From: Elephas maximus indicus
Lineage: Eukaryota; Chordata; Mammalia; Proboscidea; Elephantidae
Assembly (NCBI RefSeq): GCF_024166365.1
Contig: NC_064831.1
Coordinates: 25,782,768 to 25,846,767, forward strand
Length of the DNA: 64,000 bases
Direction: 5' to 3'
Part shown: one piece after another, positions 11,930 to 25,200 of the stretch
Layout of the letters: every line of letters starts with the position of its first letter
Numbering within the stretch: position 1 is the first letter of the stretch
Made by a program: the position numbers and the translations under genes
Notes under the pieces: model-generated
Databases searched by the model: none
What the model saw: the letters and a program-made list of their open reading frames with translations, nothing else
Told to the model about the DNA's origin: nothing

Positions 11930-13075
11930 ACTACATCCCCACCTGACACAGGCTAGTCCACACACCCACATTGGGATCCACTTGGTGTGTCTGGCAAGCA
12001 TGCCTGTGAGGAACACATTTGTGAAGGGAGCCCCAGCATCCTTGAATACTGCTCTGGTTGCTATTTTATGTAAGTCAGATTTGACAGTGGGAACTGCCCT
12101 AACTGAGTTAAGACACCTAAGTACAATGGGGCTGATTGGACCCCATGGTAATAGGGGCCAAGTGGCAGCACTCAATTGGCAAAGACAAGGTGGGCATGGT
12201 TACAGTTATTGACAGCAGAGTCAAAGAAGTAACCAGAATAGTCTGACTCGTATGGACTTATGGCGTTGGCTACTAAGTCATGGTGTCCCTAAGAGTGAAC
12301 TGGATAAGAAATCTAAATATTTGCCTGATCTGTACAAACGAATGAATTCTAGGTGAGAACAGCGGTCTAACTCAAATTGCTAGAATAGACAGTCATAGTC
12401 CCTCATTCAATTCCCAAACTTGAGCGAGTTTACAGACCTACAACCCCTTGATTGAAGCGGAGGCCAGGTCCCCCTGAGGAAAGTCTCCAGTACACGGCCA
12501 AGAACTTATACTGTAAGTCTTCCCCAAAGGAATCTACAGCCTTTTATGAGAGTGACTGTTCACTGGGGAAAAGGAAATAATCAGACATTTTGGGAATTAC
12601 TGGATACTGGCTCCAGACATTAATTACAGGAAACTCAAAATGACATTATGGCCCATCAGTCACAGTGGGGGCATATGGAGGTCGGCTTATTAATGGAGTC
12701 TTAGCTCATGTCTGTCTCACAGTAGGTCCAGCGGGTCCCGAACACATCCTGTAGTGATTTCCCCAGTTCCAGAATGCATAACAGATAGACTCAGCAACTG
12801 GCAGAACACCCACATTGGGTCCCTGACAAATGGAGTAAGGACTATTATGGTAGGAAAAGCCAAGTGGAAGCCATCAGAACTGCCCCTACCTAGAAAAATA
12901 TTAAACCAAAAGCAATACCACATTCCTGGAGTGATTGCAGAGATTACTGCCACCTTGAAGGACTTGAAGGATGCAGGAGTGGTGATTCCCACAACATCCC
13001 AGTCAACTCACCTATTTGATGAAAAGAGGGCTAGTGCATTTTCGGTTGTATGTGTGTTCATTCTACCATTTTAGG
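11930..13075 (+). mobile_element. Endogenous retrovirus pro/pol relic
   Basis: An aspartic protease active-site motif D-T-G-S is encoded at 12603-12614. The ORF at 12754-13074 covers the protease to reverse transcriptase junction and breaks off before the polymerase core. The two are in different frames, and upstream sequence has many stops. It is a partial, non-functional old copy; the class was not determined. The start at 11930 is approximate. Confidence 0.65.
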
Positions 13076-13171
13076 TGCGAGTATGCAATTGTCTTTATTC
13101 AGAGATTATGTATAGTTTAAGGAGATGTGTACAGGTGCCAAGCTGACAAGGTTGGGGGGACGGGGTAAGAC

Positions 13172-14215
13172 CGTGATGCTTAGGTTGTTTGTCAACTTGG
13201 CTGGGCCATGATTCTCAGTGGTTTGGCAGTCGTATGATGTTGGGATCACCTCTATCTTAGTCAACTAGTGCTGCTGTAACAGAAATACCACAAGTGGATG
13301 GCTTTAACAAACGGAAGTTTATTCTCTCACAGCTGAGTAGGCTACCAAGTCAAAATTCAGGGTGTCAGCTCCACAGGAAGGCTTTCTCTGTCACCTCTGG
13401 ATGAAGGTCCTTGTCATGCATTAGTCTTCCTTGGTCTGGGAGCATCTCAGTGCAGGAACCTCAGGTCCAAAGGATGCGCTCTGCTCCCAGCACTGCTTTC
13501 TTGGTGGTATGAGGCTCCTATGTCTCTCTGCTCACTTCTCTCTTTTATATCTCAAAAGAGATTGGCTTAAGACATAATCTAATTTTGTAAACCTCATCAA
13601 TATAACTGCCACTAATCCCTCTTATTACATCGTAGCAACAGGATTTACAATACATAGGAAAATCACACCAGAAGATAAAATGGTAGGCAATCATACAATT
13701 ATATAAGGGAGCCATGACCCAGCCAAGTTGGCAGATATTTTGGGGGGACACAATTCAATCCACGACAACCTCCATGATGTGGGTAGCTAATCAGCTGAAA
13801 GAGAGTTTCCTTGGGTGTGTGGCCCACATCAAATGAACATTCTGGCAAAGCTCGTGGGCTTTTTGATTGCACTGGATCCTGCAGCTGTCTCCTGTTTGTC
13901 TGACCTCCAGTTCTCTGTTTGTCTGACCTCCAGTTCTCGGGACTTGAGCTAGCAGCTTTACCTATGGTCTTGCCTGATCTTGGGATTCACTGATCTTTGC
14001 AGACTGTGAGCAAGTACCCTGCTCTTTGACCTGCTAACTTTGGGTTTGCTAGCCCCTGTGGCTACATGAATCAAGAGAAGCCTCTATACTGATCCATAGA
14101 CTTGGGCCGTGTAGCCTCTACAACCGCATGAGCCATTTCCTTGATATAAATCTCTCTATATACATATTTATAAGCTTTACTGGTTTTGCTTCTCTAGAGA
14201 ACCCAGACTAAGACA
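13172..14215 (+). mobile_element. Solo LTR, family B, interrupted by a family A LTR
   Basis: 13172-13252 plus 13768-14215 read as one LTR (GTCAACTTGGCTGGGCCATGA ... GAGAACCCAGACTAAGACA) matching the copy at 62689-63210. Contains a 23-bp perfect tandem duplication at 13893-13938 (TGTTTGTCTGACCTCC...). Confidence 0.85.
13253..13767 (-). mobile_element. Solo LTR, family A, nested in a family B LTR
   Basis: Minus orientation: starts TATCTTAGTCAACTAGTGC and ends CAATCCACGACA on the plus strand. Exact 5-bp duplication ACCTC at 13248-13252 and 13768-13772. 515 bp. Confidence 0.92.
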
Positions 14216-14254
14216 CCACCCATGTCTTCTAGTGCTTGCATGTTTTCATTTTTT

Positions 14255-14480
14255 GCACCATGTATATTTCTTTTATTGTGGTAAACATATATGTAACATA
14301 ACATTTGCCATTACAACATTCTTCATAGGTACAATGCAATGACATTAATTCTGCTCACCATGATGTGTAACAATCACCAGGATCCATTTATACCTTTTTC
14401 CATCACTCTTAACAGAAGCTCAGTGTTCTCTGAGCAATAAGTTCCCCTTTCCAGCTTTCTTCTGCCATCCCTGGTAAACA
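14255..14480 (-). mobile_element. Ancient LINE 3' fragment
   Basis: TTTTATTGTGGTAAACATATATG...CACCATGATGTGTAACAATCACC resembles an old L1 3' end common in mammals, in minus orientation. Family assignment is from memory. Confidence 0.5.
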
Positions 14481-14739
14481 CTAATAAATTTAGGTGGGCA
14501 TATACTTTTGTTTGACCTTTATCTTGCTACTGTACATAAAGAGAAACTCATTTTAAAATATTTTATAAGAATATTCATCCCCCAACCCCCAATTAATGAT
14601 TCTTCCCAGTGTAGTTTTTATCGAATATCAAATTTCCTTATAAATTTTGGTATACCTCTCATTTTTCTATCCCCCTAGTCTTTGGATTTATTCATGCATC
14701 ACTACCACACTGCTTTAATGACAGGAAATGCCAGATGGC
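14481..14739. other. No feature recognised
   Basis: AT-rich; may continue the old LINE fragment before it. Confidence 0.4.
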
Positions 14740-15420
14740 ACCCCAACAAATTAACTGCAACAGTCACACAGAATTCACAGAAACACTGTACCTGCAATAA
14801 CAGCTTTTAATATAAACAGAAAAGGATATAACAGAGAAAGACATAAATGAAGAAACGCACAGGACAAGGTCCGGGAGGGGTCCAAGTATGAAGTGCACTC
14901 ACCCTCCTGAAACAGATGTTCACTCTCACCAATCAGCAGTATTCTAACGCGGTACAACTCAGGTTAAATGTCAGGGACGTCAGGAACAGGAGACACCTCA
15001 GCATCAACACCGGGATAAATATCAGGATACGTGTTTGGGCATAACTGCTCTGGAGGTGAGCGTCGTCACTTGGGCTCATGGGGTGGTCTGCCACTCTTGG
15101 GGTGTGGTCCTCTGCTCTAGGGGCATGGCCCACTGCATGAAACATGCTCCCCTGCTCCAGGCATGGCCCCTGCTCCAACTGCAGCTTTCTGTTCCCGGTG
15201 TATGGCCTTCTGCTCTAGGAGCATGGTCCCCAGCTTTTCTTGGACCTGCTTATTGTCTCGGACATTTCTGGCACCATCACAAGCATGGCTTCCATCTCAG
15301 CCCAAAGAGTGTCACAACTAAGCTCCACTCCTTCCCTGTTGCTTCCTGGTATAGCTCTCAAAGCACAGCCTTGGGGCAGCTCTGCTCTAGAATAGCTCCC
15401 CTTCTCTGACAGCTCTTCTC
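14740..15420 (-). mobile_element. Possible LTR or other interspersed repeat
   Basis: Minus strand contains ATTAAAAGCTGTTATTGC followed by a short tail, as at an LTR 3' end, and a region with repeated GCATGGYCC motifs at 15120-15230. No second copy in the window, so this is tentative. ORFs here are not recognised. Confidence 0.3.
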
Positions 15421-15429
15421 TACAGCTCA

Positions 15430-16020
15430 AAATTCAACAATAAGGAAAAAAAAATTATAAAATGGGCAAAAGTTCTGAACAGACATCTCACAAATGAAGG
15501 TATATAAACGACAAGCCTATAAAAAGACCCTAAACATCTCATGTCATAAGGGAACTGCAAATTAAAAAAGCACTGAGATACCACTACACACCTATTAGAA
15601 TGGCTAACATCTAAAACACTGACAACACCAAATGCTGGTGAGGGTGTGGGGCTACAGGCACTCTCAGGCACTGCTGGTGGGAATACTACCAGTTCCTTAC
15701 AAAGCTACACACAGGCTACCCATATGACCAGCAACCATGCTCTTTGGTACTTATCCAATAATCTGAAAATGTCTGTCCATATCAAAACCTGCATAAATAC
15801 CGACAACAGCTTTATCCACAGTTCCCAAAGGTTGGATGCAACCAAGGTGCCCTTCAATAGGTGATGGGAAAAACAAACTGTGGTAACATCTATACAACGG
15901 AATATTATTCAATAAAAAAGAAATGAGCTATCAAGCCATGGACTGAGAGGAACGAATCTTAAATGCATATTGTGAAGTGAATGAAGACAATCTGGAAAAG
16001 ACAAAGCTAAAGAGACAATA
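15430..16020 (+). mobile_element. Old L1 ORF2 3' part (L1M-like)
   Basis: Decayed plus-strand match to the C-terminal ORF2 region: ATGGGCAAAAG, GGAACTGCAAATTAAA, GGTGAGGGTGTGG, GCAACCAAGGTGCCC and CAACGGAATATTATTC. More diverged than the elephant-type L1 copies. Confidence 0.75.
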
Positions 16021-16024
16021 AAAA

Positions 16025-17515
16025 GATCAGTCAGTGCCACGTGCTCGGGGGCAAAGGAGGGAACGTCCCCACCGCTGCACACCCCCATGCTGGGCTGCCC
16101 TTCTCCACTACAGCTGGGAGTATGAGAAATGCTGGAGTAGATGGATGTCTGAGGCATAGGTTCCTGGGACAGAGGGAGAGGAAGAGGCTATGAGCATCGA
16201 AGGTGCCCCTAGGAGGCCCTCCTCCCAGGCGTGCAGCCAATAGAGGGGTCCCCAGCTACACAGGAGTGCGTGTGCAGTCCCTATAGGTAATATTTAAAGT
16301 GACACCAATATAAATGTACAAAGCACACGCGTGCACATAAAACACCTGGTCACAAACAGCCCAAGCTAAGTGCAGAATTTACTGCTAGGGAGTTGGGGAG
16401 GGAGGAGACGCTCACTTTCTGTTCGACACATTTGTAAGCCATTTGATGAGTTTTTCAAGCAGCATGTGCATTTTGTCATATTTTTAAAATAACGATTCTT
16501 TTCGTGCTAGAGGCTGGCTTTTGAAACCAGTATTTTTGATAAAGGAACGTTAATGAGGGCCATTTCCCCAGATGAAAGGTTGGGCTGACTGAGGAGGCAT
16601 GAGTGATGGGCCTGGACCTGAGTGACCTAGGTGGTGCAAGGACTTTAATGTCTGCAGTGATCCCATGCCTGGGTGTTACCTGGCCCATGTGTGGAGGACA
16701 GGGTGGAGGAAATTGCTGGAAAGGATGCAAAGCACAGGTCTGAACTGGAAAGATGGAAACTCACTCACTCAGAGCAGTGGGCTTCCTGGTCAGCAGGAAA
16801 CTGTGCCAGTGAGACACGGGGTAGGGCAGTGAAGGGTGGGATGTGGATAGAGACTAGGTCAGGGCAGGAAGCCTGTTTGAATTGGGTGGGGCCCATGCAG
16901 GGTGGGGCCTGGATGGGAGGCAGGGTCAGTATGGGGCGGGACATAATCTTTCTCCTGTCCCCCAACGGTGCAGCACCTTGTGACTTTCCGAGTCTGCAGG
17001 TCCTTAATCCCAACAGAACTTGATTTTCATCCTTCTCATCCATAGGAATCTTTGGTGTCCTGTAGATCAGGAATGATGCCTGCCTATTTTAAGTTAATGT
17101 CTCAGACAATTTAGGGTCAAAGACTAACACTGTATGGGCCACATATACTAGAAGCTTAGATATTTTCCTTAAAAGAGGGGAAAAAAGGTTAAAACAAAGG
17201 CCTTTTTGAGGGCAGTAGAGACTTGCTCTTGGTGTGGGAGTGAGTTAGGTGTGACTGACATCAGGCACTGGTATTTCAATGCAGGCCCAATAAGAGGTGG
17301 CGCTGGGAATCCAGGCAATCCTTAGAGAAACTGCATCACTATGGAACTAGTCTTATTTTCAGGAGAAACTACAGTCCTAGATCAGCACAGTGGTTGTAGA
17401 ATGGCGTTTTCATGAGTAGGGTCCCCCACAAACGTCTTCCTCGGGCAATAACTGCCCCCCCCCAGGCTGCTTCACAGGCCCCAGTACAGGTGAACAGCCA
17501 GCATCCTGAGTGTCC
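16025..17515. other. No gene recognised
   Basis: GC-richer block with overlapping ORFs of 70-116 codons on both strands (for example 16673-17023 plus). None shows a family signature, and reading frames open on both strands fit GC-rich non-coding sequence. Confidence 0.55.
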
Positions 17516-17576
17516 TAGTATTATAGGGTCGCTATGAGTTGGAATCCACTCAAGGGCAACGGGTATACAGGCTAAG
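17516..17576 (+). mobile_element. SINE tail fragment
   Basis: TATAGGGTCGCTATGAGTTGG to AACGGGTATAC. Confidence 0.75.
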
Positions 17577-17841
17577 AGCACAAATGTGGTGAGATCTCAG
17601 GGCTAGCAACTGGCTAGGGGATCCACGGGTATGATTGAGAGGTGTTGTACAGCTGGAGCAATCTATGTTCAGAAAAGACATACTTTATTCATTTTTAAAA
17701 ACGAGGAAATAGAGGTACTGCAAGCCCAGTAAATTGCTCGTGGTTGCATAGCTAAGTAAAGGGGTGGGCAGGAACTTGACTCATAAAGTCTCCTTCAGGG
17801 GAAAAAGCAGGGGTCGCCGAGCAAAAACGGGACTGAGCAGC

Positions 17842-18360
17842 TGTTGTAATTTAGTTGTGTCCCCCCTAGAACGTGTCAACTTGGATAGGGCACGATTCCC
17901 AGTATTGTGTAATTGTCCACCATTTTGTCATCTGAAGTGATTTTCCTGTATATTGTGAACCCCACCTCTATGATGTTAATGAGGCTGGATTAGAGGCACT
18001 TATGCCAATGATACAGGACTCAGTCTAGAAGATTAGGTTTTGTCTTAAATCAACCTGTTTTGAGATATAAAAGAAAGAACCCAGCAGAGAGACATGGTGA
18101 CCTCATACCATCAAGAAACAAGAGACAGAAGAATAGTGCATCCTACAGACCCGGGGTCCCTGCGCTGAGAAGCTCCCTGACCTGGGAAGGTTGATGATTA
18201 AGGACCTTCTCTCAGAGCCAACAGAGAGAGAAAGCTTTCCCCTGGAGCTGGCACCCTGAATCTGGACTTCTAGCATCCCAGACTGTGAAAGAATAAATTC
18301 CTGTTTGTTAAAGGCATCCAATAGGGGCATTTGTTACAGCAGCACTAGAAAACTAAGTCA
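17842..18360 (+). mobile_element. Solo LTR, family A
   Basis: TGTTGTAATTTAGTTGTGTC ... AGCACTAGAAAACTAAGTCA, 519 bp, with the exact 5-bp duplication GCAGC at 17837-17841 and 18361-18365. Confidence 0.92.
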
Positions 18361-18365
18361 GCAGC

Positions 18366-18685
18366 CATGAGGGAAAAGGAGTCTGAGACTCAATCCCAGC
18401 CCACTGTGGACTCTCCTGTGGGGCACCTGTTCCCTTCTCTCTCCATGATCAAAGACAAGAGGACCAGCAGAGGTCAGGGATGCTTTTGTCCAGAATTAAA
18501 ACAATCAAATCCAAGTATTTAAAAAGCTAAGTCTCTCCAACACTACTTTAAATCACCCACAAAGAAATGAGATCCTATCAGGACCAAGAGGGATTTGATT
18601 CTACATCAGCACAATCAGAACCCTGGATTTAAAAGTGAAAACTGCACTCTGGTAGCAGAGAAAAGACTCCCTTTCAAGTGCTTTG
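18366..18685. other. No feature recognised
   Basis: Between a solo LTR and the RTE 3' end. Confidence 0.5.
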
Positions 18686-19228
18686 GGGTTGTTGCAGTAT
18701 GCCGTCGAAGTCAGTTCCAACTCACAGTGACCCTATGTACAACAGAACAAAAGACTGCCTGATCCTGGGCCATCCTCACAACTGTTGCTATGCTTGAGCT
18801 CATTGTTCTGGCCACTGTGGCAATCCATCTCACCCAGGGTCTTGCTCTATTTCGCTGGTCCTCTACTTTACCAAGCATGATGTCCTCCTCCAGGGACTGA
18901 TCACTCCTGGTAACACGTCCAAAGTATGTGAGACACAGTCTGCCGTCCTTGCTTCAAAGGAGCATTCTGTTTGTGCTTCTTCCAAGACAGATTTGTTTGT
19001 TCTTTTGGCAGTTCATGGTATGTTCAATATCCTTCACCAACACCACAATTCAATTGCGTCAATTCTTTAGTCTTTCTTATTCATTGTCCAGCTTTCACAT
19101 GAGTATGAGGAGGCTGAAAACACCCTTGGGTGAGGCACACCTTAGTCCTCAGGTGACATCTTTGCTTTTCAACAATTTAAAGAGGTCTTTTGCAGCTGAT
19201 TTGCCTAAGGCAATGCATCTTTTGATTT

Positions 19229-22200
19229 TTTTTTGTGTGTGCTTTAAGTGAAAGTTTACAAATCACGTCAGTCTCTCATACAAAAACTTATATACACCTT
19301 GCTATATACTCCCCGGTACTCTCCCCTTTAGGAGACAGCACACTCCTCTCCACTCTCTATTTCCACATCCATTCAATCAGCTTCTGTCCACCCCTGCCTT
19401 CTCATCTCCCCTCCAGACAGGAGCTGCCCACATAATCTCATGTGTCTACGTCACTCCTCACCAGTATCGTTTTCTATTTTATAGTCCAGTCCAATCCCCA
19501 TCTGAAGACTTGGCTTTGGGAATGGTTCCTGACTTGTGCTAACAGAAGGTCTAGGGCTCATGAACTCCAGAGTCCTTCTAGTCTCAGTCAGACCATTTTT
19601 AAGTCTGGTCTTTTTACGAGAATTTGAGGTCTGCAACCCACTGTTCTCCTGCTCCTTCAGGGATTCTCTGTTGTGTTCCGTGTCATGGCAGATATGGGTT
19701 ATAGCCAGGCACCATCTAGTTCTTCTGGTCTCAGGCTGCTGTAGTCTCTGGTTTACGTGGCTCTTTCTGTCTCTTAGGCCCATAATTACCTTGTGTCTTT
19801 GGTGTTCTCCATTCTCCTTTGATCCAGGTGGGTTGAGACCAATTGATGCATCTTAGATGGCCGCTTCCTAGTGTTTAAGTCCCCTGACACCACTCTCTGA
19901 AGTGGGATGCAAAATGTTTTCTTAAAAGATTTTATTATGCCAATTGACCTAGATGTCCCCTGAAACCACAGTTCCCAAAGCCCCGCCTCTACTATGCTGG
20001 CATTCAAAGCGTTCGGTTTCTTCAGGAAACTTCTTTGCTTTTGATTTAGTCCAGTTGTGCTAATCTCTCCTGTACTGTGTGATGTCTATCCCTTCACATA
20101 AATTAGTTCTTGTCTACTATCTAATTAGTGAATCTCCCTCTCCCTTCCTCCCCCGCCGTAACCATCAAAGAATATTTTCTTCTCTGTTTAAACTATTTCA
20201 TGAATTCTTATAATAGTCTCATACAATATTGGTCCTTTTGCAAATGACTAATTTCAGTCAGCATAATGCCTTCCAGAGTCCTCCATTTTATGAAATGTTT
20301 CATAGATTCATCATAGCTCTTTATCGATATGTAGTATTCCATTGTGTGAACATACCATAGCTTGTTTATCATTGTTGATGGGCACCTTGGTTGCTTCCAT
20401 CTTTTTGCTATTGAAAACAGTGCTGCAATGAACATGGGTGTGCATGCATCTGTTTTTGTAAAGGCTCTTATTTCTCTAGGATACATTCCAAGGAGGGGGA
20501 TTGCTGGATCGTACGGTACTTCTATTTATAGCTTTTTAAAAAAAGTACCAAATCGATTTCCAAAGTGGTTCTACCATTTTACATTGCCACCAGCAGTGCA
20601 GAAGTGTTCCAGTCTCTTCATAACCTCTCCAACGTTTATTATTTTGTGTTTTTTGGATTAATGCTGGCCTTGTTGGAGTGAGATAGAATCTCATTGTAGT
20701 TTTGATTTGCATTTTTTTTAATGGCTTAGGATCCTGAGCACTTCCTAATAAATCTGTTAGCTACCTGAATGTCTTCTTTAGTGAAGTGCCTGTTCATGTT
20801 CTTTGCCCATTTTTAATTGGGTTGTCTTTTTGTTGTTTAGTTTTTGCAGTAAGATATGGATTTCAGAGATCAGATGCTGATCGGAAATGTCATACCTAAA
20901 AACTTTTTACAAAACTGTAGGTAATCATTTTCCTCTTTTGGTGAAGTCTTTGGATGGGCATAGGTGTTTGAGTTTTAGGAGCTCCCAGTTATCTAATTTC
21001 TTTTCTGGTGTGCATACATTTTTAGTAACCTTTTGTATACTGTTTATGCCATGTATTAGGGCTCCTAGTGTTGTCCGTATTTTTTCTCCCATGATCTTCA
21101 TCATTTTAGATTTTATATTTAAGTCTTTGATCCATTTGAGGTGGTTTCTGTGCATAGTGAGGTATGGGAATTGTTTCATTTTTTTTTTTTGCAGATGGAT
21201 ATCCAGTTACGCCAGCACCATTTGTTAAATAGACTGTTTTCTCCCCATTTAGCAGACTTTGGGCCTCTGTCAAATATCAGTTGCTGATATGTGGATGGAT
21301 TTATGTCTAGATTCTCAACTCCGTTCCACTGGTCTATGTATCTGTTGTTGTACCAGTACCAGGCTGTTTTGACTACTGTGGCAGTATAATAGGTTCTAAT
21401 ATCAGGTAGAGTGAGGCCTCCCTCTTTGTTCTTCTTTTTCAGTAAGGCTTTACTTATCCAGGGCCTCTTACCTTTCCATATGAAGTTGGTGATTTGTTTC
21501 TCCATCTTATTAAAAAATGTCACTGGTATTTTGGATTGGGATTGCATTTTATCTATAGATTGCTTTGGGCAGAACAGATATTTTTACAATGTTGAGTCTT
21601 CCAATCTACGAGCAAGGTATGTTTTTCCACTAACATAGGTCTCTTTTGGTTACTTGCAGTAGCATCTTACAGGTTTCTTTGTATAGGTCTTGTACGTTTC
21701 TGGTTAGATTTATTCCTATGTATTTTATCTTCTTAGGGGCTACTGCAAATGGTACTGATTTGGTGATTTCCTCTTCAACACTCTCTTTGTTGGCGTAGAG
21801 GAATCCGACTCTTATATGTATGTTTATCCCGTATCCTGATACAGCGCTAAACTCTTCTTTAGTTTCAGTAGTTTTATTGAGGATTCTTTTGGTTTTTCTG
21901 AGTATAAGATCATGTCATCTGCAAACAGAGATACTTTTACTTCTTTGCCAATTTTGATGCCCTTTATTTATTTCTTTATCTAGTCTAATAGCTCTAGCAA
22001 GGACCTCCAGCACAATGTTGATTAAGAGTGGTGATAAAGGGCAACCTTGTCTGGTTCCTGTTCTCAAGGAGAATGCTTTCGGACTCTCTCCATTTAGGTT
22101 GATGTTGGCTGTTGGCTTTGTATAAATTCTCTTTATGTTGAGGAATTTTCCTTCTATTCCTATTTTGCTGAGAGTTTTTATCATGAATGGGTGTTGGACC

Positions 22201-25200
22201 TTGTCAAATGCCTTTTCCCCATCAATTGACAAGATCATGTGGTTCTTGTCTTTTGTTTTATATATGTGATGGACTACATTGTTTTTCTAATGATGAGCCA
22301 TCCGTTCATACCTGGTATGAAATCCACTTGGTTGTGGTGATTTTTTTGATATATTGTTGAATTCTGCAGGCCAGAATTTTTTTGAGGATTTTTCCATCTA
22401 AGTTCATGAGGGATATTGGTTTGTAATTTTCTTTTTTTGTGGAGTCTTTACCTGGTTTTGGTACCAAGGTTACGCTGCCTTCATAGAATGAGTTTGGAAG
22501 TATTCCTTCCTTTTCTATGCTCTGAAATACCTTAAGTAGTAGTGGTGTTAACTCTTCTCTGAAAGTTTGGTAGAATTCTCCAGTAAAGCCATCAGGGCCA
22601 GGGCTTTTCTTTGTTGGGAGTTTTTTAATTACTTTTTCAATCTATTCTTTTGTTATGGATTCAGTTGTTCTGCCACTGTTTGTGTTAGTTTAGGTAGGTA
22701 GTGTGTTTCTAGAAATTTGTCCATTTCCTCCAGGTTTTCAAATTTGTTAGAGTACAACTTTTCATAGCACTCTGTTATGAATCTTTTAATTTTAGTTGGG
22801 TCTGTTATAATATCCCCCAACTCATTTCTTATACAGGTTATTTGCTTCGTCTCCTGTTTTTCTTTTGTGAGTCTGGCCAATGGTTTATGGATTTTCTTAA
22901 TCTTTTCAAATAGCCAAATTTTAGTCTTGTTAACATTTTCAATTGTTTTTCTGTTCTCTATTTAATTCTGCTCTAATTTTATTATTTGCTTTCTTCTATT
23001 GCCTGAAGATTTTTTTATTGTTCTCTATTCATTCAAGCTGTAGGGATAATTCTTTGATTTTGGCCCTTTCTTCTTTTTGTATGTGTCCATTTACTGATAT
23101 AAACTGACCTCTGAGCACTGCTTTCACTGTGTCCCAAAGGTTCTGATAGGAAGTGTTTTCATTCTCAATGGATTTCATGAATTTCTTTATTCCATCCTTA
23201 ATTTGTTCTATAAGCTAGTCATTTTTGAGCAAAGTGTTGTTCAGTTTCCATGTGTTTGATTTCTTTTCCCTGACTTTTGTTAGTGTCTTCTAGTTTTACA
23301 GCTTTACGGTCAGAGAAGATGCTTTGTAATATTTCTATGTTTTGGATTCTGTTAAGGCTTGCTTTATGGCATAACGTGTTCCATTCTAAAAAATGCTCCA
23401 TGTGCATTGGAAAAGAAAGTATACTTGGATGCTGTTGGGTGGGGTGTTCTGTACATGTCTGTGAGGTCAAGTTGGTTAATTGTGGCATTTAGGTCTTCCG
23501 TGTCTTTACTGGGCTTCTTTCTGGATGTTCTGTCCCTCACTGAAAGTGGTGCGCTGACATCTCCTACTATTATTGTGGAGCTATCTCACTTTTCAATGAT
23601 GGTAGAGTTTGTTTTACGTATCCTGAAGCGCTGTTGTTGGGTGCATAAAAACTTAATAGGGTAATATCCTCCTGGCATGCAGTCTCTTTAACCATTATAT
23701 AGTGTCCTTCCTTATCCTTTGTGGTAGTTTTAAGTTTGAACACTGTTTTGTCAGAAATTTGTATAGTCACTCCTCCTCTTTTTTGATTGTTGTTTGATAT
23801 ATTTTTTCCATCCTTTGAGTTTTAGTTTGTTTGTGTCTCTAAGTCTAAGATGCATCGCTTGTAGGCAGCATACAGACGCATCGTGTTGTTTTTATCCATT
23901 CTGCAACTCTCTGCCTTGTTTTTGGTGCACTTAGTCATTCACATTCAGTGTGATTATAGATACGTATAAGTTTAGTGCTGTAATTTTGATGTGTGTTGTT
24001 GACAGTTTCATTTTTTCACTTATTTTTTGTGCTGAGTAGTTTTTCTTCGTAAATGGTGTTTTGCTCTTTTTCATTGTATTTGATTTTGTTTTTCCTGAGT
24101 CTTTATGTTTTTCTTATTTTTTACTTTGATGTATAGGATTGTTAAGTCCCCTTTGTGATTACCTTAATATTTACCCCTATTTTTCTAAGTTTAAACCTGA
24201 CTCGTATCTCCCTGTATCACCTTGATTTCCTCTCCATATGGAAGATCTATGCCTACTTTATTTAGTCCTTCTTTACTGATTTAATGTTGTCATCTTTTAC
24301 ATAATATCACTGATTCCCTTTTGATTATCTTTTTAATCTTGATTTATTTTTGTGATTTCCCTATCTGGGTTGATATGTGGTTCCTCTGTCCTGTGTTCTA
24401 GTGTTGAGTTGATACCCAACCTTGATTTTCTAGCCAGAGAATTCCCTTTAGTACTTCTTGTAGTTTTGGTTTGGCTTTTGGAAATTCCCTAAGCTTCTAT
24501 TTATCTGGAAATGTCTTAATTTCACCTTCAAATTTGAGAAACAGTTTTGCTGGATATATAATTCTTGGCTGGCAATTTTTCTCCTTCAATGCTTTATATA
24601 TGTCATTCCATTGCCTTCTTGCCTGCATGGTTTCTGCCAAGTAGTCCGAACTTATTGAATTTCCTTTGCAGGCGACTTTTCAATTATCCCTGGCCGCTCT
24701 TAAAATTTTCTCTTTATGTTTGGCTTTGGCAAGTTTGATAATAATACATCTTAGTGACCTTCTTTTGGCATCTACCTTGTATGGGTTTTGATGAGAATCT
24801 TGGATAGATATCCTTTCATCTTTCACGATGTCAAGGATGTTTTCTGCCAGGAAATCTTCAACAATTCTCTCTGTATTTTCTGTTATCCCTCCTTGTTCTG
24901 GTACTCCAATCACTCGTAGGTTATCCTTCTTAATAAGTCCCACATGATTCTCAGGGTTTCTTCATCTTTTTAAATTCTTTTATCAGATTTTTCTTCAAAT
25001 ATATTGTTTCCAAGTGTTTTATCTTCAATCTCCCTGATTCTGCTTTCCAATTCCTCAATTCTGCTCCTCTTTCTATTGTCCAATTTTGTAATTTATTGTT
25101 AATCTTCTGAATTTCTGATTGCTGTCTCTCTATGGATTCTTGCAGCTAATTTTTCATTATGTTCTTGAATAATCTTTTTAATGTATTCAACTGTTTTATC

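Noticed and set aside
11837-12175. 112-codon minus-strand ORF as a gene
   Set aside because: Its last ten codons are the mutated TIMM21 start (MIFTLLRGV then stop); the rest is antisense to retroviral and 5' flanking sequence.
15035-15409. 124-codon ORF
   Set aside because: Low-complexity wording from repeated GCATGGYCC motifs, with an ORF also open on the opposite strand.
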